64,000 nt of DNA from Citreicoccus inhibens (lineage in GTDB: Bacteria > Myxococcota > Myxococcia > Myxococcales > Myxococcaceae). Positions within the stretch are counted from its first letter, which is position 1; each line of letters starts with the position of its first letter. Location: assembly GCF_019039035.1 (NCBI RefSeq), contig NZ_JAHNZT010000035.1, positions 18,429 to 82,428 of the forward strand. The letters run 5' to 3'. The translations under genes and the position numbers were made by a program. Below the pieces are notes generated by a model. The model saw only the letters and a program-made list of their open reading frames with translations. It ran no database searches and was not told the origin of the DNA. Of this stretch, positions 50,094-59,402 are shown piece after piece.

Positions 50094-51590
50094 ATGCGGA
50101 AGCGGTTCCTTCTCCTCCCCGGGCCGGCGGCACTCGTGGCGCTCTGGCTCGTCACGAAACTCGGGCTGTCGCCCCTCAAGAACTACGACCTGTTCTTCCA
50201 CCTCGCGGGCGGCCGCTTCGTGCTGGAGCACGGATTCACGCGGGTGGATCCTTTCAGCCTCACTGGCACGGCGGGCTGGGTGCCGCACGAGTGGGGCTTC
50301 GGGGTCGCGTGCGTGCTGCTCGTCAAGCTGCTGGGCGCCGCGGGCCCCGCGCTCTTCGTCTCCGGACTGGTCGCCGCCAACGTGCTCGTGCTGTGGGGCG
50401 CGCTGGGCCGCGCCGCATCGGGACCGCGCGGGCTGCTCGCGGTGGCCACGCTCGCAGCGGTGCTCGCGGTGCAGTCACCTACCTGGCCGCAAGAGCGGCC
50501 CTACCACCTGGGTCACCTCCTCTTCGCGTTCGCGGTGATGGCCGTGCTGGCCTGGCGCGCTGGCAATGACCGCGTGCTGTGGGCCTTTCCCGTGCTGGGC
50601 GTCCTGTGGGCCAACGTGCACGGAAGCTGGCTCTTGGGCCCCGCGCTGCTCGGAGCCACGGCCGTGGGACAGGCGCTGGACGTCCCCACGCCGGAGTCAC
50701 GCCAGCGCTCCGTGAAGGCCCTGGGCTTCTGCGTGGCGATGTTCCTGGCCGCGGGCCTGGGCCCGGATGGCACGGCCATCTACCTCTACCCGCTGCACCA
50801 CTCGGTGCTGCCGTCCACGCAGACCATCGTCGAGTGGCGACCGCTCGACCTCGACATGGGCGCGAGTTGGGCATACCTCGCGCTCTTCGGTGCCACCCTC
50901 TTCGCCGTGGGTCAGGCGCCCACGCGCAAGGTGGCCAGCCTGCTGCCCACGTTGGTGCTCGGCATCGCCGCGCTCAAGGTGCAACGTCACGCGCCCTTCG
51001 CGGGCGTGCTGCTCGGACTTGCCCTGCTGGAGCACGCGGCCCGGTCCGAGCGACGGTTCGCCCTCCCCGACTCCGTGCGTCGGCTCTTTGAGGGCGTGGA
51101 TCGTCGCGTGGCCACCTGGAGCGCCGAGGCGCGAGGGAACGTGTGGCCAGCGGTGGTGCTCGCGGGGCTCGTGACGGTGCACGCGCGCACGCCCCTGCCC
51201 ATTGAAGCAGGCGTGCGGCACGCCACCATCCCGCTGAAGGTCTTCGAGGCGCTGCGCAAGCTGCCGCCCGGCAAGGTGCTCAACCGGTTCGTCATCGGCG
51301 GCCCCATCTCGTACTTCGCGGGCGCAGACTACAAGGTCTTCATCGACAGCCGGAACGACCCCTTCCCCATGGCCATCCATGACGACTACGAGCGGCTCGT
51401 CTGGTCCGAGCCCGGCTGGGAGGACGTGCTCACGCGCTACGACCCGGACTATCTCGTCTGGGACACGGTGAATCCGGGCAACATCCTGCTCGACCATCTG
51501 CGCACGCGCGGCGGCTGGCGCGAGGCCTCGCGCGATGGCGAGTATGTGCTCTGGATTCGCGACCGCGCCGCCACGGCGACGCCGCCGTGA
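50094..51590 (+). CDS. Polytopic membrane protein, glycosyltransferase-like (GT-C type topology)
   Basis: 498 residues with about ten hydrophobic segments over residues 5-370 and a soluble C-terminal part with ISYFAGADYKVFIDSRNDPF and YDPDYLVWDTVN. The early segment SPLKNYDLFFHLAGGRFVLE followed by VDPFSLTGTAGWVPHEWGFG has the Asp/His pattern often found in the first outer loop of GT-C-type enzymes. ATG 50094 is chosen over a long upstream frame that is antisense to the amidohydrolase gene. No donor or acceptor can be named. Confidence 0.75.
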   Translation: MRKRFLLLPGPAALVALWLVTKLGLSPLKNYDLFFHLAGGRFVLEHGFTRVDPFSLTGTAGWVPHEWGFGVACVLLVKLLGAAGPALFVSGLVAANVLVLWGALGRAASGPRGLLAVATLAAVLAVQSPTWPQERPYHLGHLLFAFAVMAVLAWRAGNDRVLWAFPVLGVLWANVHGSWLLGPALLGATAVGQALDVPTPESRQRSVKALGFCVAMFLAAGLGPDGTAIYLYPLHHSVLPSTQTIVEWRPLDLDMGASWAYLALFGATLFAVGQAPTRKVASLLPTLVLGIAALKVQRHAPFAGVLLGLALLEHAARSERRFALPDSVRRLFEGVDRRVATWSAEARGNVWPAVVLAGLVTVHARTPLPIEAGVRHATIPLKVFEALRKLPPGKVLNRFVIGGPISYFAGADYKVFIDSRNDPFPMAIHDDYERLVWSEPGWEDVLTRYDPDYLVWDTVNPGNILLDHLRTRGGWREASRDGEYVLWIRDRAATATPP

Positions 51591-51606
51591 TGTCCCTCCG
51601 CGACGC

Positions 51607-52482
51607 TCAGCGCGACGCACCGGACGGCGGGCGAAAGACGTAGAGCACCAGCCCACCGTTCGCCTCGGCGCGCACCTGCGCCGCGCGACGCAGCACCCAG
51701 AGCTGGCCCGCCTTCACGGGTCGAGCCTCCGGCGCCGTCAGCGTCCCCATGCCCCGCGCCACGTAGAGCACCACGGGCTGCTCGAGCGTCGCGGTCAGCG
51801 CATGCTCGCCACGCTCCAGCAGCAGGCTCGACATGTGCCCATCGAGCACAGGCAACGGCTCCTCGCGCGACGCCTCCCCGCTCGCACGGAGCGCCGCGAG
51901 CGCGGCGTCCGGGTCGAAGGCAAAGGGCTCGCGGCCCTGCTTCATCCGCGCGTCATCCGCGTCCACGTACAGGTTGCCGTCGAAGTGGGGCGTGGCGAAG
52001 ACGAGGTTGCCCAGGAACTGCTCCGCCGAGGGATTGCGCCACTCATGGCCCGTGAAGGGCGGCGAGCCGATCAGCTCACCGGGCCGCCGCGGAGACCTGA
52101 GTTCGATGAGGGCATCATCATGCCCCCACACCTGCCGCACGAGGGCCTGCCCCGCGGCAATCACGGTCGCCTCGTGGGTGCCTCGGTGGATGTGCAGAGG
52201 ACACGTCTGCCCCTTGCCCATGGCATGCAGATGCACGGTGGCGCTGTCTCCGTAGAAGTACGTCTCCGAGACATCCGCCGCGCTCGGGTTGTGCCGAGCC
52301 AGCGCCTCGAAGCGCGCCGGCACGTCGAACACCTCCACGTCGGGATCCGCAGCGGTCGCCATGGCCCGCCGCACCGCGCCGAGCACGCCCAGGAGCGACA
52401 GCGACAGCACGACCACCAGCCCGCGGTACAGCCAGAGGCGGCGATTCAACGAAACGAGGGCATCGGGGACGGGCGTGCTCAC
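51607..52482 (-). CDS. Membrane-anchored cupin-domain protein
   Basis: 291 residues. An N-terminal hydrophobic segment (about 16-38, YRGLVVVLSLSLLGVLG) suggests a signal anchor with the rest outside the cytoplasm. The region GKGQTCPLHIHRGTHEATVI carries two His of a cupin metal site, with a third candidate in FTGHEWRNPSAE. A second cupin-like half may lie at 220-285 (VVLYVARGMGTLTAPEARPV). It converges on the membrane protein at 50094 (16-bp gap). Function unknown. Confidence 0.7.
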   Translation of the reverse strand: MSTPVPDALVSLNRRLWLYRGLVVVLSLSLLGVLGAVRRAMATAADPDVEVFDVPARFEALARHNPSAADVSETYFYGDSATVHLHAMGKGQTCPLHIHRGTHEATVIAAGQALVRQVWGHDDALIELRSPRRPGELIGSPPFTGHEWRNPSAEQFLGNLVFATPHFDGNLYVDADDARMKQGREPFAFDPDAALAALRASGEASREEPLPVLDGHMSSLLLERGEHALTATLEQPVVLYVARGMGTLTAPEARPVKAGQLWVLRRAAQVRAEANGGLVLYVFRPPSGASR

Positions 52483-52523
52483 AAGGCACGCATCCTAGCC
52501 GTCACCTCGCGCGCCATGGCCCC

Positions 52524-52564
52524 AAACGAAAATGGCAGGCGCCTCGAGAGAGGCACCTGCCATT
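52524..52564 (-). terminator. Intrinsic terminator after the pilin gene
   Basis: AATGGCAGGCGCCTC (52531-52545) and GAGGCACCTGCCATT (52550-52564) form, on the minus-strand RNA, a 15-bp stem with one G-U pair and a 4-nt loop, followed by CGTTT. One of the clearest terminators in the window. Confidence 0.85.
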
Positions 52565-52586
52565 CGTGCAACGAACACCTGAGAAA

Positions 52587-52844
52587 TCAGTAGGTGTTGT
52601 TGTGACCGAAGTCCTTCATGGTCTTCTTGTTCAGCGTGTCGTTGGACTTCTGACCCGTGTTGTCCACGTTGTCCTCGCCGGCGAGGGCCGCGGCCGAGGC
52701 ACCGAACAGCTTGCGGATGTTGTCGCCGAACAGCGTGATCACGCCGATGGCGGCGATCGCGATGAGGGCAACGATGATGATGTACTCGGTCATACCCTGA
52801 CCACGCGACTTGCGCAGCTGGGTCTTCTTGCTGAGGGCCTTCAT
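52587..52844 (-). CDS. Flp/Fap-type pilin-like protein
   Basis: 85 residues. A short basic leader (MKALSKKTQLRKSRGQG) is followed by MTEYIIIVALIAIAAIGVIT, a hydrophobic helix whose Glu five residues after the cleavage-type Gly is the mark of type IV-like and Flp pilins (GQGMTEY). The rest is short, hydrophilic and Asn/Lys-rich, ending NKKTMKDFGHNNTY. ATG 52844 has GGGAGCTTCC upstream. No tad/cpa assembly genes are in the window. A dedicated terminator and lone position suggest a strongly expressed monocistronic transcript. Confidence 0.85.
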   Translation of the reverse strand: MKALSKKTQLRKSRGQGMTEYIIIVALIAIAAIGVITLFGDNIRKLFGASAAALAGEDNVDNTGQKSNDTLNKKTMKDFGHNNTY

Positions 52845-53010
52845 GGAAGCTCCCGGGTTGAAGCGGTGGAGTTGCTCACCCTGAGCTGCCAGGGTTCGAA
52901 ACGCACAGTAGAGGGATCCCACTTCCACCTCCATCCGTCATCGGGAGGATGGGGAGAAAATCTAGGAATTCCGGGCCAGTTGCCCCACTCGGCCCGCCGC
53001 CCAGGCCATT

Positions 53011-55899
53011 TCAGGGGCCAGAAGGGGCCGCCACGGGCTCCGTGGCGGGCGCGCAGGCGGTGGCCGGCAGGGCCTCGCAGAGCGAGCGCAGGGCGGCCGC
53101 GAGCGGAGCATATTCCGGGTGGGCGCGCGAGACATCTCGGCCCAGGGCCACGGCATCGGCGGTCTGTTGGGGCGTCCAGACGGTGCGCTGGGCCCAGATC
53201 TGCGCCGCGATCAGCTTCAGGTACGCCGTCACCAGCTCGGGCTCCCGGCCCCCCTTCTCCACCTCTGGAACGAGCAGCGAGGCAGCCAGCGTGAGGTCCT
53301 GCTGGGCCAGGGCGGCCTTGGCCAGCGCCACGGCCGCATCGCGGCTCTCGGGCGCGAGCGTATGCCAGAGCGTGGCCACGCCACGCACCAACGGATCATT
53401 CGCGGCGTGGAATCGCTCGATGTTGCGCGCCAGGCCCGCCACCTGCTCGGCGGTGGGCGGGTGCGCGCGCACGTAGTCGTGGATGAACAGGCGGGGGCCG
53501 CCATCCGGCGCGCGGCGCTCGTCCTTCACGCGCACGTCCAGGTTGCCCACGAAGAAGGCAATGGGCGAGGCGTACTCGAGGAGGTTGTGATCATCCGTGT
53601 TGATGGGGCCCGGCCCCGCGAACTCCAGCTGCCCCGCCTCGCTGTGCACCTGCTTGGACAGCAGCGCGAAGACGTCGCGGATGTCCACGCGGTCCAGGTC
53701 GGCCTTCGGCTCGGGGCGGCTCATCCGCTCGGCCACGCGCGCGGCGTCGAAGGTGATGGGCTTGCGGCTCGCCACCAGGATGAGGTCCTGCGGGCCCAGC
53801 CACGTCGTCGCATGCGGGAAGGTGTCGCGCAGCGTCCGGATGACCAGCTTGATGAGCTCTTCGTTGCTCTCGTAGGTGTGGATCCACTGCACGAGCACAC
53901 CGTCGTCCGAGAGGTGCTGATCCACCGTCTGGAAGAAGTCCCGCGTGAAGAGTCCGGACACGCCCGCCACCCACGGGTTGGACGGCACGCTCACCACGAG
54001 GTCGTACTTGCGCGGCGCCAGCGCCATGAACGTCTTGGCGTCGTCGATGTGCACGTGCGTGCGCGGATCATCCACCGCGTTGCGGTTGTCCGCCTTGAAG
54101 AGGCGCGCGGCGTCGATGACCGCGGGGGAGATCTCCACCATGTCCAGCCGCTCGATGGGATGCGCCAGCACGCTGCCCGCGGTGATGGCGGCGCCCGCGC
54201 CGACGAGCAGCACGTTCTTGGGGTCGCGCGGGTGCAGCAGCACGCCCAGGTGCCCGGCCACCACCTGCGTCTCCACGTCGCTGCCGTTGGAGGCGTCCAC
54301 CTTCCCGTTGAGCTTCATGAAGCGCAGGTGGTCGGGCGGATAGTCGCCCACCAGGACCGTGGCGAACGTGTCGTCGCGATAGAAGACCGGGCGGATGTCG
54401 CGCTCGGTGTCCGCCACCAGCTTCGCGTAGCTCTCGGGCGGCTTCTGGTGCACGCGGATGGCGGCGATGGCGCTCAGCCGCACCGGCCATCCGTGCATGC
54501 TCCCCAGCACGACGACGGCCAGCACCGCCGTCGCGGCCACCGGCCACAGCGCGCGACCCTGGCCTCCACCACGAAGGCCCTCCACCTTCGCGCCCGGCGC
54601 GGCCCCGTAGGCCAGCCCCGCGGCGAGGAGGTTCGCCACCACGCCCGCGACGAAGTTGCCCTCCATGCCCCACCACGGCATGAGCAGCAGGCCGCCCAGC
54701 GCGGAGCCGGTGATGGTGCCCACCGTGTTCCACAGATAGACGCCACCCAGCTGACGCCCCACCTCGGACACCTTCGCCGTGGCCACGCGCGCCACGGCGG
54801 GGAACGCCGCGCCCATGAAGAAGGTGGGCGCGAGCAACACCGCGCAACAGAAGGCGAACGTGAGCACCTGGAACACCGGCCACGTGTCAATCGAGCGCGA
54901 CAGCATCCACTGCGCCTGGCGGAACAGGTGCGGCAAGCGCACGTACAGCGGCAGCGCCACGCAGACGCTCACCACCAGCGCCACCTGCATCCGCCCGAAG
55001 AGGCGCAGCGAGTCCACGCCCTCGCGGCGCATCATCAGCCAGAAGCTGCCCAGGCCAATGCCCAGGATGAACGCGGTCAGGATGAGCGTGAAGGCATACG
55101 TGGAGGCGCCCAGCACGATGGACAGCAGGCGGATCCACGTCACCTGGTACAGCATCGACGTGAAGCCAGACAGCAGCACGCCCACCAACGCGGCGCGCAC
55201 CGCCGTCCGTGGATAGGCGACCTCGGTCTCCCCTTCCGAACTCGGTGCGGACTCTCCCGGCCGCAGCGCAGGGGGCGTGGTCCGAGCCAGGGCCAGCGCG
55301 GCCAGCGCCAGGAGGATGTTGAGGCCCGCTGCCAGCGTGGCCGAGGCGGACAGGCCAATGACTGGCACCAACCGCGTGCCCGCCACGAACGCGCCCACCG
55401 CCGCGCCCAGGCTGTTGACCGCGTACAACCGTGCCAGCTCGCGCCGCACCCCCGCGAGGCTCGCCGCGAAGTGCCGCACCAGCGCGGGCAGCGTTCCGCC
55501 CATCAGCAGCGTGGGCACCACCAACGACAGCGCCGCCACGAGGAGCCGAGGCCCGGCCCGCAGCCCCTCGGGGACGCTGGGCGCCACCGCGAGCCAGAGC
55601 GCCCCCAGCGCGCGCAGCACCGAGGGGAACGCCAGCGCATAGAGGCCGACTCCGAGTTCCAGCAGTCCGTACAGGGCCAGGGGGCTCTTCACCCGGTCCG
55701 CTGTCCGCCCGAAGACAGATGCCCCCAGGGCCAGCCCGCCCATGAACGTAGCCAGGACAACGGCATGGGCTTGTCCGCTGTTCCCCAGCACATTCCCGAG
55801 GTACTTGGACCAAACCAATTCGTATACCAGTGCGGTCGACCCCGACAGGAACAAGAGGGCGGCCACAAGGTTCTTCGGGAAACGCGTGGATCCAGACAT
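53011..55899 (-). CDS. Fused MFS-like transporter and spermidine-synthase-like domain
   Basis: 962 residues. Residues 1-500 hold about 12-14 membrane helices (LVAALLFLSGSTALVYELVW; TLLMGGTLPALVRHF; FFMGAAFPAVARV). A soluble spermidine-synthase-fold domain at ~520-760 has RDDTFATVLVGD, NGKVDASNGSD, VLLVGAGAAITAGSVLAHP and VEISPAVIDAARLF. The catalytic acidic pair of true synthases (DxxDP) is VSVPSNPWVAG, so aminopropyl transfer is unlikely. The C-terminus (~790-962) is helical and TPR-like. It is divergent from mrpA with 43 bp between the starts. Confidence 0.88.
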   Translation of the reverse strand: MSGSTRFPKNLVAALLFLSGSTALVYELVWSKYLGNVLGNSGQAHAVVLATFMGGLALGASVFGRTADRVKSPLALYGLLELGVGLYALAFPSVLRALGALWLAVAPSVPEGLRAGPRLLVAALSLVVPTLLMGGTLPALVRHFAASLAGVRRELARLYAVNSLGAAVGAFVAGTRLVPVIGLSASATLAAGLNILLALAALALARTTPPALRPGESAPSSEGETEVAYPRTAVRAALVGVLLSGFTSMLYQVTWIRLLSIVLGASTYAFTLILTAFILGIGLGSFWLMMRREGVDSLRLFGRMQVALVVSVCVALPLYVRLPHLFRQAQWMLSRSIDTWPVFQVLTFAFCCAVLLAPTFFMGAAFPAVARVATAKVSEVGRQLGGVYLWNTVGTITGSALGGLLLMPWWGMEGNFVAGVVANLLAAGLAYGAAPGAKVEGLRGGGQGRALWPVAATAVLAVVVLGSMHGWPVRLSAIAAIRVHQKPPESYAKLVADTERDIRPVFYRDDTFATVLVGDYPPDHLRFMKLNGKVDASNGSDVETQVVAGHLGVLLHPRDPKNVLLVGAGAAITAGSVLAHPIERLDMVEISPAVIDAARLFKADNRNAVDDPRTHVHIDDAKTFMALAPRKYDLVVSVPSNPWVAGVSGLFTRDFFQTVDQHLSDDGVLVQWIHTYESNEELIKLVIRTLRDTFPHATTWLGPQDLILVASRKPITFDAARVAERMSRPEPKADLDRVDIRDVFALLSKQVHSEAGQLEFAGPGPINTDDHNLLEYASPIAFFVGNLDVRVKDERRAPDGGPRLFIHDYVRAHPPTAEQVAGLARNIERFHAANDPLVRGVATLWHTLAPESRDAAVALAKAALAQQDLTLAASLLVPEVEKGGREPELVTAYLKLIAAQIWAQRTVWTPQQTADAVALGRDVSRAHPEYAPLAAALRSLCEALPATACAPATEPVAAPSGP

Positions 55900-55942
55900 G
55901 GGGACAGCGAGGAAGCTTACTCGGTATGTTCCAGACCCACCA

Positions 55943-56917
55943 ATGAACTCCCACCTCCTTCAGGTCGCACGGCTCGCCTGGTCCCCAGGTCTGCGGGTCA
56001 CGCGCGCCGAGGGCGACACCACCACCGTGCTGCGCCGGACCAGCGCGGACTTGATGGACCGTCCGCTCCATGTGGCGCTGGGCGTGAGCGCCGAGCGCGC
56101 CCGCGAGCTGGACGCCCGCGCCCGCGAGAACCGCGGCGCCGTGGAGTTCGCCGCCACGCACCTGGGCGAGCAGGAGCCCTCCTTCCTCCGGCTGGTCCTG
56201 GGCCTGGTGGAGGGAGAAACCAGCGCGGGTGTGATGGACCTGGGGACCGTGCTGGAGGGCGCCCCACCCGTTCAAATCTCCCGGCTGTCCTCCTCGCTCA
56301 GCCACGAGATTCGCAACCCGCTGTCCTCCGTGAAGATGGCCGTGCAGACACTGGCCCGCAACACCACGCTGGGAGACCGCGACCGGCGGCGCCTCACCAT
56401 CGCCAACCGGGAGATTCGCACCATGGAGCGCATGCTGTGGCTCCTGTCCGAGTACGGCCGCGACACCACGCCCAACTTCGAGTCACAGCCCCTGCGCACG
56501 GTGCTCCAGGAGGCCAACGCCATGGTGGCCCCCGAGCTGGCCGAGCGCCGCATCGAGCTGGAGGTGGACGAGGAGCCGGACCTGCCTCGCGTGCGAATGG
56601 ACGGCTCGCGGCTGCGGCCCGTGCTCGCGCAGGTGCTGCTCAACGTGGCCATGGGGCAACCGGAGGACAGCCGCATGCACGTGTCGCTGCGCCAGGGGGG
56701 ACCCGGCCGCGTGCTCATGGTGCTCAAGGACCCCGCCGCCGCCCTGCCCCCCGAGGAGCGGGGCTCCCTCTTCGAGCCCTTCGGCACCCGACTGGCGCGC
56801 GGCGCCGGCCTGTCCCTGGCCGCGCTTCGTCGCGTGATGATGAGCCAGGGCGGCGACGTGAGCGCCGAGGGGGGCGCGGAGCCGGGGATGGTGTTCACGC
56901 TGACCTTCGCCGCCTGA
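55943..56917 (+). CDS. mrpA: Histidine kinase MrpA-like, with degenerate ATP-binding domain
   Basis: 324 residues, cytoplasmic. A putative sensory domain (1-105) precedes an intact H box, RLSSSLSHEIRNPLSSVKMA, with His121. The C-terminal catalytic domain is poor: the N box reads VLAQVLLNVAMGQP, the usual DxGxG is DPAAA (LMVLKDPAAALPPEER), and only GAGLSLAALRRVM recalls a G box. Phosphatase or non-canonical activity on MrpB is therefore plausible. It is 7 bp upstream of the NtrC-type gene and two genes upstream of mrpC, the mrpABC order of Myxococcus xanthus. ATG 55943 was chosen; longer frames run into the divergent gene. Confidence 0.85.
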   Translation: MNSHLLQVARLAWSPGLRVTRAEGDTTTVLRRTSADLMDRPLHVALGVSAERARELDARARENRGAVEFAATHLGEQEPSFLRLVLGLVEGETSAGVMDLGTVLEGAPPVQISRLSSSLSHEIRNPLSSVKMAVQTLARNTTLGDRDRRRLTIANREIRTMERMLWLLSEYGRDTTPNFESQPLRTVLQEANAMVAPELAERRIELEVDEEPDLPRVRMDGSRLRPVLAQVLLNVAMGQPEDSRMHVSLRQGGPGRVLMVLKDPAAALPPEERGSLFEPFGTRLARGAGLSLAALRRVMMSQGGDVSAEGGAEPGMVFTLTFAA

Positions 56918-56924
56918 ACCGCCC

Positions 56925-58355
<1,431 letters not shown>

Positions 58356-58401
58356 CGGCCGCCTGCTGAACACTGTCCCCCCTTCGACAGTCCGGCCCAT
58401 C

Positions 58402-58422
58402 GATTGAACATTTCGTTCAATC
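58402..58422. promoter_or_regulatory. Upstream dyad site 1, candidate MrpB enhancer
   Basis: GATTGAAC (58402-58409), 5-bp spacer, GTTCAATC (58415-58422): perfect 8-bp arms. It is centred at 58412, about 160 bp upstream of the predicted mrpC start site, the usual distance for a sigma-54 enhancer. Confidence 0.6.
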
Positions 58423-58434
58423 TGATCAGACTGT

Positions 58435-58451
58435 TTGAACGTTCTGTTTCA
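58435..58451. promoter_or_regulatory. Upstream dyad site 2, candidate MrpB enhancer
   Basis: TTGAAC (58435-58440), 5-bp spacer, GTTTCA (58446-58451): the same half-sites and spacing as site 1 with an imperfect right arm. Its centre at 58443 is 31 bp (about three helical turns) from site 1, placing both on one face of the DNA. Confidence 0.55.
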
Positions 58452-58515
58452 GGTTTTGGACACGGAAATGAGGGAGATCCGGGGCTGTAGCGCTAAGTAC
58501 CCGCCATTCCTGGAT

Positions 58516-58533
58516 GTGTTCCCTCGGCAGCAC
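58516..58533. promoter_or_regulatory. Possible MrpC autoregulatory site
   Basis: GTGTT, 8 bp, AGCAC. This resembles the half-site-N8-half-site pattern reported for MrpC and lies 12 bp upstream of the -24 element of the mrpC promoter. One arm deviates by a base. The assignment is from memory of the motif. Confidence 0.4.
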
Positions 58534-58544
58534 TTTCAATCCGC

Positions 58545-58560
58545 TTGGCACATTCCTTGG
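58545..58560 (+). promoter_or_regulatory. Sigma-54-type promoter for mrpC
   Basis: TTGGCAC (58545-58551), 5 bp, TTGG (58557-58560). The -24 GG is perfect; the -12 element reads GG where consensus is GC, with the correct 10-bp interval. The predicted start near 58572 would give a leader of about 60 nt, close to the distance I recall for M. xanthus mrpC. Confidence 0.65.
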
Positions 58561-58631
58561 AGAAGGCACTTCCCATTCGCCGGCCAGCGAGTTGGCGGGC
58601 TGCCTTTCCCCCATTCTCAGGAGTGAATGCC

Positions 58632-59378
58632 ATGCACGGATTCAACCGCCCTCTGGGCCCCATCGGTTCCAATGTCGTGGCGCCGCTGCAAGCGACCAGC
58701 TCCGGGATGATGGTCACCGCGAACAAGCTGGTCCCCGGCCAGGAGGCCATCGACTTCAAGGGGTACTTCAAGGTCGAGTCGTTCCCGCACAACTCGACCA
58801 TCTACCGGCCCGGCGACAACACGGACCGCGTCTACCTGCTGAAGTCCGGCCGCGTGCGCCTCATGCGCATCGGGAAGAATGGCACCCGCTCGGTGGTGTC
58901 CATCCTTCGCCCCGGTGACTTGTTCGGCGAGCTGTTCCGTCCCGAAGGCACGCCCATCGAGGAGATGGCCATCGCCGCGGGTGAGGCCGAGGTCTGGAGC
59001 ATCGAGGGCCGCGACTTCCGCGCCCAACTCGAAGCCCGTCCCGCCCTCGCGGTGGACGTGGTCCGCGCCTACGCCGAGCGCGTGCGTGCCCTGCGCAAGC
59101 GCGTGCTGGGCCTGACCTTCAAGGAAGTGCCCGCGCGACTGGCGGACACGCTCCTCACGCTGGTGGAAGCCCACGGCGAGCGCTGCCCGCACGGCGGCGA
59201 GACGGACCTGCGCGGCATCACCCAGCAAGACCTCGCGGACCTGGTGGGCGCCTCGCGCTCGTTCGTGTCCACGCTCATCAACGAGATGAAGCGCGAGGGC
59301 GTGCTGGGCAACGTGGGCCGCATCCTCTGCGTGCGCGACCAGAAGGCGCTGCGGAAGATCGCCTCGAAAGAGAAGTAG
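58632..59378 (+). CDS. mrpC: Crp/Fnr-family developmental regulator MrpC-like
   Basis: 248 residues, the length of M. xanthus MrpC. A cyclic-nucleotide-binding-fold domain (about 35-150) contains FKVESFPHNSTIYRPGDNTD, VYLLKSGRVRLMRIGKNGTR and ILRPGDLFGELFRPEGTPIE; the Arg and Ser that bind cAMP in Crp are not evident, so it probably acts without cAMP. The C-terminal HTH_Crp has ITQQDLADLVGASRSFVSTL followed by the wing NEMKREGVLGNVGR. In Myxococcus it drives fruA and many starvation genes and represses its own promoter. ATG 58632 follows CAGGAGTGAATGCC; the frame from 58545 overlaps the promoter. Confidence 0.93.
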   Translation: MHGFNRPLGPIGSNVVAPLQATSSGMMVTANKLVPGQEAIDFKGYFKVESFPHNSTIYRPGDNTDRVYLLKSGRVRLMRIGKNGTRSVVSILRPGDLFGELFRPEGTPIEEMAIAAGEAEVWSIEGRDFRAQLEARPALAVDVVRAYAERVRALRKRVLGLTFKEVPARLADTLLTLVEAHGERCPHGGETDLRGITQQDLADLVGASRSFVSTLINEMKREGVLGNVGRILCVRDQKALRKIASKEK

Positions 59379-59402
59379 CCGCACCCGCGTCGGGCGAGGG
59401 CT

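Noticed and set aside
58402..58422. GAAC...GTTC dyad as a LexA box
   Set aside because: The spacing is 5 bp rather than the 4 bp of Gram-positive boxes. It does not fit the myxobacterial LexA consensus I recall, and the adjacent genes are not SOS genes.
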